Positions 34,390 through 40,007 of a DNA stretch of 40,007 nucleotides are shown piece after piece. A model generated the notes under the pieces. That model ran no database searches. It was given only the letters and a program-made list of their open reading frames with translations, and was not told where the DNA came from. Made by a program: the position numbers and the translations under genes. The stretch is taken from the NCBI GenBank assembly GCA_029268555.1, contig JAQWNN010000040.1:1-40007 (forward strand). Direction: 5' to 3'. Numbering within the stretch: position 1 is the stretch's first letter; the number at the start of each line of letters is the position of its first letter. This stretch comes from Flavobacteriaceae bacterium. GTDB taxonomy: Bacteria; Bacteroidota; Bacteroidia; Flavobacteriales; Flavobacteriaceae.

Positions 34390-36846
34390 CTATGACTTTC
34401 CTATTCTGATGATATCTCCAAAAATTCCACCTGCAGTAACTTCAGAACCTGCGCCTGCACCTTTTACGATAAGAGGCTGATTTTTATAACGATTTGTATA
34501 AAATAAAATGATATTATCACTCCCTTCTAAATTGTAAAAATCATGATTTGGACCAATCTCTTGAAGCCCAACATTCGCTTTCCCACCCTCTAGCTGCGCC
34601 ACATACTTTAGGCGGCAATTTTTGTCATTAGCCTTAGTCAAAATTGACTGAAAATGAGTTTCATGTTTTTTTAACCCTTCAAAGAAGGTATCATTAGTTG
34701 TAGTATCCAATACTTCTTTAGGAAGGAATGATTGGTTTTCAATATTTTCCAAATCCAGTTGAAAACCACTCTCACGTGCAAGAATTAAAATTTTTCTTGC
34801 AACATCAACACCACTTAAATCTATTTTTGGATCAGGTTCTGTATACCCTTCTTTTTGAGCATCTTTAACAACATCTTCAAAACTTCTATCAGAAGAGAAA
34901 TTGTTGAATACAAAATTTAAACTCCCAGAGAGTATTGCCTGTATTTTGAGTATTTCATCTCCGGATGCAATTAAATTGTTTAGAGTATCAATCACAGGGA
35001 GTCCAGCCCCAACGTTTGTCTCAAAAAGAAATGGAGTACCAAATTTTCGGGCTGTTTTTTTAAGTTCTTTATAATTTGAAAGCGTACCCGCACAAGCTAT
35101 TTTATTACAAGTGACAACTCCTATATTATTTTCTAAAAAGCGAATGTATTCGCTGGCAATTTCCTCATTAGCTGTATTATCAATGAAAATGCTGTTTCTT
35201 AAATTAAGTTTTTTGATGTGATCAAAAAATGTTTCACGATTTGCTTTTTGAGTACTTTCATCAAGTTTTTCTTTCCAATTATTAAGATCAATTGGAGTGT
35301 CTGAAAGAATCATTTTTCTTGAGTTTGACAGGGCGATGACTCTAATTTTTAATCTTAGATTTTCTAGAAGGTAGCTCTTTTGTTGACTAATTTGTTCTAA
35401 CAGTTTACTTCCTACATTACCTACACCAGTAATGAATAGGTTTAATTCTTTGGTTTGAGTTTCAAAGAAACTTTCATGAATTGTATTTAGTGCTTTTTGA
35501 GTATTTCGTTCATCGATTATGATAGAAATATTTCGCTCGGAAGCTCCTTGAGCAATTGCTTTTATGTTAATGTTATTTGCTCCCAGACTACTGAATAGTT
35601 TCCCACTTATTCCTTGATGTTTTTTCATTTCATCCCCGACTACAGCAATATTTGTCATGTTTAACTCTACCTTGGCGGCTTCCACTCTTAAACGACTAAT
35701 TTCAAATTCAAATTGTGAATCAATTGCTTTTTTAGCTTCAGCTGCATCCTCCATCCTAACTCCAATACAGATTGAATGCTCTGATGAGGCTTGTGTAATC
35801 ATAATGATATTTATCTGTTTTAGAGACAAACATTCAAATAATCTTTTTGAAAAACCAGGTATACCAATCATCCCACTTCCTTCCAGGTTTATTAATGCAA
35901 CTTTTTCAATATGACTGATCCCTTTTACTACTGTTCCATTTCCTCCTTCAGAGATTCCCTTGTTATCAATTCTTGTACCATGAGCACTAGCATCAAAAGT
36001 ATTTTTTATGAGAATTGGAATTTTATTTTGAATTAAGTGTTGAAGTGTTGGTGGATAGATAACTTTAGCTCCAAAATGTGACAGTTCCATCGCTTCGTGA
36101 TATGAAAGTCTTGGAATTGGCTGTGCTTGTGAAACTATATTTGGATGTGCTGTAAACATTCCACTTACGTCTGTCCATATCTCAAGTAATGAAACCTTGA
36201 GATAGTTTGCTAAAAGTGAAGCGGTATAATCTGACCCTCCCCTTCCTAGTGTAGTGATTTTGCCATTTTCATCACTGGCAATAAATCCTGGAATTAAAAT
36301 TATTTTAGCTGGAATATTAGAAGCAAAATTAATACAGGCTTCCTCACTTCTTAAATGATTAACTACCTCGCGTTCATTTAATTCGTGTGTAAATAAAAGT
36401 TCACGTGAATCCTTAAAAACAACATCAAGATTAAAATTTTTAAGAATATAAAATATAATTTTACTAGAGAGTATTTCCCCAAAGCTACTGACCTTAGCTA
36501 GACTTTTAGTTGTTAGTTCTCCCAAGGCATAAATGGATTCCAAAAGCTCCTCTAGGCTATTTAGTTGGGCTTTTAAAAAGCTAATGAGTTCACTTTGATT
36601 AGTTACAGGAATAAAGTGATGGATTGGATTTAAGTGTCTTTTCTCAATTATTTGAATATCGTCTTTAAATTCAGACTTACCTATACTGGCATTTTCTGCC
36701 ATCTCTACAAGCATGTTGGTTATTCCTCCTAAAGCTGATACAACAATAATTTGTTTTTCATCTTTAGAATCCTTAATAATCTCAATTACATGAGATAAAC
36801 TATGTGAATCAGCAACCGAAGTACCTCCAAATTTTAAAACTTTCAT
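34390..36846 (-). CDS. thrA: Bifunctional aspartokinase / homoserine dehydrogenase I
   Basis: An 818-residue fused enzyme catalysing the first and third steps from aspartate to homoserine. I place the start at the ATG at 36846 because the conserved N-terminus is MKVLKFGGTSVADS; the frame is open 19 codons further upstream but that part is not family-like. The aspartokinase kinase domain comes first, with the substrate motif TTLGRGGSDYTA, then ACT domains (ISIIIDE segment), then HSD with the Rossmann loop LFITGVGNVGSKLL and the catalytic GYTEPDPKIDLSGVDVARK. ACT domains suggest feedback inhibition by threonine. It heads thrABC; no leader peptide or attenuator is seen. Confidence 0.96.
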   Translation of the reverse strand: MKVLKFGGTSVADSHSLSHVIEIIKDSKDEKQIIVVSALGGITNMLVEMAENASIGKSEFKDDIQIIEKRHLNPIHHFIPVTNQSELISFLKAQLNSLEELLESIYALGELTTKSLAKVSSFGEILSSKIIFYILKNFNLDVVFKDSRELLFTHELNEREVVNHLRSEEACINFASNIPAKIILIPGFIASDENGKITTLGRGGSDYTASLLANYLKVSLLEIWTDVSGMFTAHPNIVSQAQPIPRLSYHEAMELSHFGAKVIYPPTLQHLIQNKIPILIKNTFDASAHGTRIDNKGISEGGNGTVVKGISHIEKVALINLEGSGMIGIPGFSKRLFECLSLKQINIIMITQASSEHSICIGVRMEDAAEAKKAIDSQFEFEISRLRVEAAKVELNMTNIAVVGDEMKKHQGISGKLFSSLGANNINIKAIAQGASERNISIIIDERNTQKALNTIHESFFETQTKELNLFITGVGNVGSKLLEQISQQKSYLLENLRLKIRVIALSNSRKMILSDTPIDLNNWKEKLDESTQKANRETFFDHIKKLNLRNSIFIDNTANEEIASEYIRFLENNIGVVTCNKIACAGTLSNYKELKKTARKFGTPFLFETNVGAGLPVIDTLNNLIASGDEILKIQAILSGSLNFVFNNFSSDRSFEDVVKDAQKEGYTEPDPKIDLSGVDVARKILILARESGFQLDLENIENQSFLPKEVLDTTTNDTFFEGLKKHETHFQSILTKANDKNCRLKYVAQLEGGKANVGLQEIGPNHDFYNLEGSDNIILFYTNRYKNQPLIVKGAGAGSEVTAGGIFGDIIRIGKS

Positions 36847-36900
36847 ATTATTATTTTGAACCAAAAAAATAAACTGTAGTGCGAGAACTTTAAAACAGCC

Positions 36901-36908
36901 CAAAAATA
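36901..36908 (-). promoter_or_regulatory. Possible -7 element of the thrABC operon
   Basis: TATTTTTG (minus strand) matches TAnnTTTG, 54 bp before the thrA ATG. The nearest TTG upstream is 24 bp away, just over the usual spacing. Confidence 0.4.
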
Positions 36909-36946
36909 GTATTATTTGACTAGTAGAGAAAACAAATACAGAATAA

Positions 36947-36984
36947 AAAAGACGTTAATCTAGCTTATTAGAGAAGCGTCTTTT
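36947..36984 (-). terminator. Probable terminator after clpC
   Basis: Inverted repeat AAAAGACG / CGTCTTTT with a 22-nt loop, running into T on the minus strand, about 20 bp after the clpC stop. The loop is long for a classic intrinsic terminator. Confidence 0.6.
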
Positions 36985-37003
36985 CAAAAACAAAAAACTG
37001 TAT

Positions 37004-39553
37004 TTAAGAAGAAGCTTCAGTTTTTTGATTAATTTTTAATATCAATGCTTTTCCATTTACATTTAGATTTACTTCGATATAATCTCCTTCTTTTATTGAA
37101 TTGTCAACCACGTGTTCAGCAATCAAATCTTCAACGTGTTTTTGAATAGCTCTATTAAGTGGTCTTGCCCCATATTTAATATCAAAACCTTTTTCAGATA
37201 AAAAATCTTTGGCATTTTCTGAAATTGAAATTTTATACCCAAGTTTTTCAACTCTTGTAATAAGAAATTTTAATTCTATATCAACAATTTTACGAATGTC
37301 TTTCTGATTTAAGGAATTGAAAATAACAATGTCATCAATTCTATTTAAGAATTCGGGTGAAAATGTTTTTTTTAATTCTTTTTTGATAACCCCTTTTTCA
37401 ATATCAGATGATTGTGCTTTTTGAGCAGCTGTTTCAAATCCTACTCCCTTTCCAAAGTCTTTAAGTTGGCGTGCTCCAATATTTGAAGTCATAATTATGA
37501 TTGTATTCTGGAAATTAACTTTTCTACCAAGACTATCAGTTAGGAATCCATCATCTAATACTTGAAGCATCATATTGAAAATATCTGGGTGTGCTTTTTC
37601 AACCTCATCAAGTAAGATTACGGAGTATGGTCGCTGCCTTACTTTTTCACTCAATTGTCCACCTTCTTCATATCCAACATATCCTGGAGGGGCCCCAATA
37701 AGTCTTGAAATAGCAAATTTTTCCATGTATTCACTCATGTCAATTCGAATCAAGTTTTCTTCTGAATCAAAAATTTCTGAGGCGAGAATTTTTGCAAGTT
37801 GTGTTTTGCCTACTCCCGTTTGACCTAAAAAAATAAATGATCCTATTGGTTTGTCAGGAGCTTTCAGTCCAGCTCTGTTCCGCTGAATAGCTTTTACAAC
37901 TTTTTCAATTGCATTTTTTTGTCCAATTAGTTTTTCTCCAATGACTTTAGATAGCTTGTATAATTTATTTTTTTCAGACTTAACAATTTTGTTTACCGGG
38001 ATATTAGTCATCATTGAAACTACATCTGCAATATCATTTTCATTTACAGTGATTCTATTTATTTTCGAATCTTCTTGCCAACGTTCTTGTGCTTCAATAA
38101 GATTTTTTTCTACTCTTTTTTCATCATCACGAAGTTTTGCAGCTTCTTCATATTTTTGCTTTTTTACCACTGAGTTTTTCAAATCGCGAACTTGATCCAG
38201 CTGAGCTTCTAAATCAACTACCTCTTGAGGCACACTCATATTATTAATATGAACTCTGGAGCCCGCTTCATCCAAGGCATCTATAGCTTTATCTGGAAGA
38301 AAACGATTAGACATGTATCTATCCGTAAGATCTACACACGCTTTTAAAGCTTCATCAGTATAATTTACATTGTGATGGTTTTCATAATGTACTTTGATAT
38401 TGACTATGATTTCCAATGTTTCTTCTGTGCTAGTTTGCTCCACTAAGATCTTCTGGAATCTTCGCTCCAAGGCGCCGTCTTTTTCTATATGTTGACGATA
38501 TTCGTCAAGTGTGGTAGCACCGATACATTGGATTTCTCCTCTTGCTAGAGCGGGCTTGAACATATTTGAAGCATCTAGACTTCCAGTTGCTCCTCCAGCC
38601 CCAACAATTGTGTGAATTTCATCTATGAAAAGAATTATATCATTATTTTTTTCCAACTCATTCATCACAGCTTTCATTCGCTCTTCAAACTGACCCCTGT
38701 ATTTTGTTCCAGCAACAAGGCTAGCAAGGTCTAGAGTAACAACTCTTTTGTTATATAGAACTCTTGATACGCGTTTTTGAATAATTCTCAAAGCCAAACC
38801 CTCTGCTATTGCTGATTTTCCAACACCAGGTTCACCTATAAGTAAAGGATTGTTTTTTTTTCGGCGACTCAATATCTGGGAAACACGTTCAATTTCTTTT
38901 TCTCGGCCAACGACTGGATCAAGTTTATCTTGCTCAGCTAAACTAGTAACATCCCTTCCAAAATTATCAAGTACAGGAGTTTTAGTTTTTTTAGAACCCT
39001 TAGATTCTGAGGTGGGAATGAATGGGTTTTCTTTTCCTTCATTCTCATTTTCTTTTTCATCCGAAAATGAAGAAGAAGTTGGTAAATCCTCGTAGGAATC
39101 TGCATCATTTGCAAGCATGAGTTTGAATTGTTCTTTGACTATATCGTAATCAATATTTTGCTGAGCGAGTAACTTGGTTGTTGGATCATTTTCATTTCGT
39201 AAAATACACAATAATAAATGAACAGTATTTATTAATTCACTTTGAAAAAGCTTGGCTTCTAAAAATGTTGTCTTTAGGGCTCTTTCGGCTTGGCGTGTAA
39301 GGTGAAGATTTTTTTTATCAATTAATTTTTGGGAGTTTTCTAGAGTTGCAGGATTAAGAATCTCGACTTTTCGTCTCAATTCCTCTAGATCTACCTCAAT
39401 AGCATTTAAAATTGCAATCGCCTTACCTCCTCCATCTCTTAAAATACCTAACATTAGATGTTCTGTGCCAATAAAGTTGTGTCGTAATCTAAGGGCTTCT
39501 TCTTTGCTAAAAGCAATTACATCTTTAACGCGAGGTGAAAAATTATCGTCCAT
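37004..39553 (-). CDS. clpC: ATP-dependent Clp protease ATP-binding subunit ClpC
   Basis: An 849-residue HSP100 unfoldase from the ATG at 39553 (the frame extends one codon to a TTG at 39556). Order: two Clp_N repeats (about 1-145, with [16 protein letters not shown]), AAA-1 with Walker [14 protein letters not shown], a UVR-like coiled coil ([20 protein letters not shown]), AAA-2 with [12 protein letters not shown] and Walker [14 protein letters not shown], and the ClpP-docking VGF tripeptide in KGVGFETAA. It feeds proteins to ClpP, which is not in this window. No CIRCE-type operator was seen upstream. It is divergent from gyrA. Confidence 0.97.
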   Translation of the reverse strand: MDDNFSPRVKDVIAFSKEEALRLRHNFIGTEHLMLGILRDGGGKAIAILNAIEVDLEELRRKVEILNPATLENSQKLIDKKNLHLTRQAERALKTTFLEAKLFQSELINTVHLLLCILRNENDPTTKLLAQQNIDYDIVKEQFKLMLANDADSYEDLPTSSSFSDEKENENEGKENPFIPTSESKGSKKTKTPVLDNFGRDVTSLAEQDKLDPVVGREKEIERVSQILSRRKKNNPLLIGEPGVGKSAIAEGLALRIIQKRVSRVLYNKRVVTLDLASLVAGTKYRGQFEERMKAVMNELEKNNDIILFIDEIHTIVGAGGATGSLDASNMFKPALARGEIQCIGATTLDEYRQHIEKDGALERRFQKILVEQTSTEETLEIIVNIKVHYENHHNVNYTDEALKACVDLTDRYMSNRFLPDKAIDALDEAGSRVHINNMSVPQEVVDLEAQLDQVRDLKNSVVKKQKYEEAAKLRDDEKRVEKNLIEAQERWQEDSKINRITVNENDIADVVSMMTNIPVNKIVKSEKNKLYKLSKVIGEKLIGQKNAIEKVVKAIQRNRAGLKAPDKPIGSFIFLGQTGVGKTQLAKILASEIFDSEENLIRIDMSEYMEKFAISRLIGAPPGYVGYEEGGQLSEKVRQRPYSVILLDEVEKAHPDIFNMMLQVLDDGFLTDSLGRKVNFQNTIIIMTSNIGARQLKDFGKGVGFETAAQKAQSSDIEKGVIKKELKKTFSPEFLNRIDDIVIFNSLNQKDIRKIVDIELKFLITRVEKLGYKISISENAKDFLSEKGFDIKYGARPLNRAIQKHVEDLIAEHVVDNSIKEGDYIEVNLNVNGKALILKINQKTEASS

Positions 39554-39769
39554 CAACTATTTTTTTAATACTTTAAAAGCAAAAAACAGACCAGAGTTTT
39601 ATACTTGTTGCTAATAGACAAAAAATTATCAATATTTCAAAAGCTGAGTGGTTATTATTTATAACAAATTATGTACTTTATTATGTTAATAATTTCAATA
39701 ATTATCTTCTAATTTAAAACTGTTTTAGCTAGACGATTTCTTATTTTAGCAATAATACAATATAAAATT

Positions 39770-40007
39770 ATGAGCGAAGCAGATAAAGTAATCCCGATCA
39801 ACATTGAGGATGAAATGAAATCAGCATACATTGATTACTCAATGTCTGTCATTGTGTCACGAGCCCTGCCAGACGTTCGCGATGGTTTGAAACCAGTTCA
39901 TAGACGTGTTCTTTATGGAATGCATGAATTAGGAATTCGTTCAAATACAGCCTACAAAAAATCAGCTCGTATTGTGGGAGAAGTATTGGGGAAATATCAC
40001 CCTCATG
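39770..40007 (+). CDS. gyrA: DNA gyrase subunit A, 5' end only
   Basis: The first 79 codons from the ATG at 39770 encode [20 protein letters not shown], then [19 protein letters not shown] and [12 protein letters not shown], the conserved GyrA N-terminus. GyrA breaks and reseals DNA; the catalytic Tyr and the quinolone-resistance region lie just beyond the window (the sequence ends at GKYHPH). The 216-bp gap to clpC holds the promoter; TATTTTAG near 39742-39749 is a weak -7 candidate. Confidence 0.97.
   Translation, partial: MSEADKVIPINIEDEMKSAYIDYSMSVIVSRALPDVRDGLKPVHRRVLYGMHELGIRSNTAYKKSARIVGEVLGKYHPH

Noticed and set aside
36847-36903. 19-residue N-terminal extension of ThrA, or a thr leader peptide
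   Set aside because: The extension is not family-like, and no Thr/Ile-rich short ORF or attenuator hairpin is seen.
39554-39769. Heat-shock operator (CIRCE) or replication origin between clpC and gyrA
   Set aside because: No TTAGCACTC inverted repeat and no cluster of DnaA boxes were seen.
1-40007. CRISPR arrays, insertion sequences, prophage genes, tRNA or rRNA genes
   Set aside because: I saw no regularly spaced repeats, transposase, phage structural genes or cloverleaf signatures; the only repeat array is coding (rpsA).

Overview
This 40 kb window is A+T-rich chromosomal DNA, almost entirely core genome, from a member of the Bacteroidota, most likely a marine or otherwise streamlined Flavobacteriaceae-type organism. 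The assignment rests on gene content and order (DUF3822 beside rsmD; gcvT / RmlD-like / yebC; pyrR-pyrB-small protein-rnz; a RecD-like helicase beside a short acyltransferase; fused thrA with thrB and thrC), on Bacteroidota-type -7 promoter elements (TAnnTTTG) and on the lack of consistent Shine-Dalgarno sequences. Genes are tightly packed, with many ATGA or TAATG junctions and several overlapping convergent ends. I see no tRNA, rRNA operon, insertion sequence, CRISPR array or prophage.

Layout. 1-1910 (-): 5' part of a secreted zinc metalloprotease. 1965-4444 (-): a small accessory block (GNAT, divergent SDR, cupin, PhyH dioxygenase). 4525-6856 (-): lpdA and two tandem msrB genes, the second broken by a frameshift. 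7069-8391 (+): Atg22/UMF1-like MFS transporter. 8680-14206 (+): lon, cmk and rpsA; rpsA carries an in-frame TAA between S1 domains 2 and 3 and a tandemly repeated Lys-rich N-terminus. 14300-16999 (+): pyrR, pyrB, a small conserved protein and rnz. 17028-21119 (+): pdxH, sixA, ppk1, ppx (polyphosphate metabolism). 21106-23436 (-): miaE and dnaX, the latter split into gamma-like and tau parts by an A10-G slippery run. 23526-23824 (+): RNase P RNA. 23804-25762 (-): rsmD, DUF3822 and a membrane-anchored unknown. 25853-27828 (+): RecD-like helicase and acyltransferase. 27835-30503 (-): yebC, RmlD-like protein, gcvT. 30526-32160 (+): secreted aminopeptidase P. 32157-36846 (-): thrC, thrB, thrA. 37004-39553 (-): clpC. 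39770-end (+): start of gyrA.

Themes: translation and RNA (rpsA, rnpB, rsmD, miaE, rnz), DNA replication and topology (dnaX, RecD-like, gyrA), protein quality control (lon, clpC, msrB), nucleotide, threonine and glycine metabolism, and polyphosphate. I found no convincing new multi-gene system. The most notable signals are the rpsA nonsense codon, the dnaX slippery frame junction (both frames open, giving a 580-residue tau), the msrB frameshift, the S1 repeat array, and two SDR proteins with altered catalytic residues. Because three reading-frame interruptions occur in one window, read-level verification should come before any biological interpretation.
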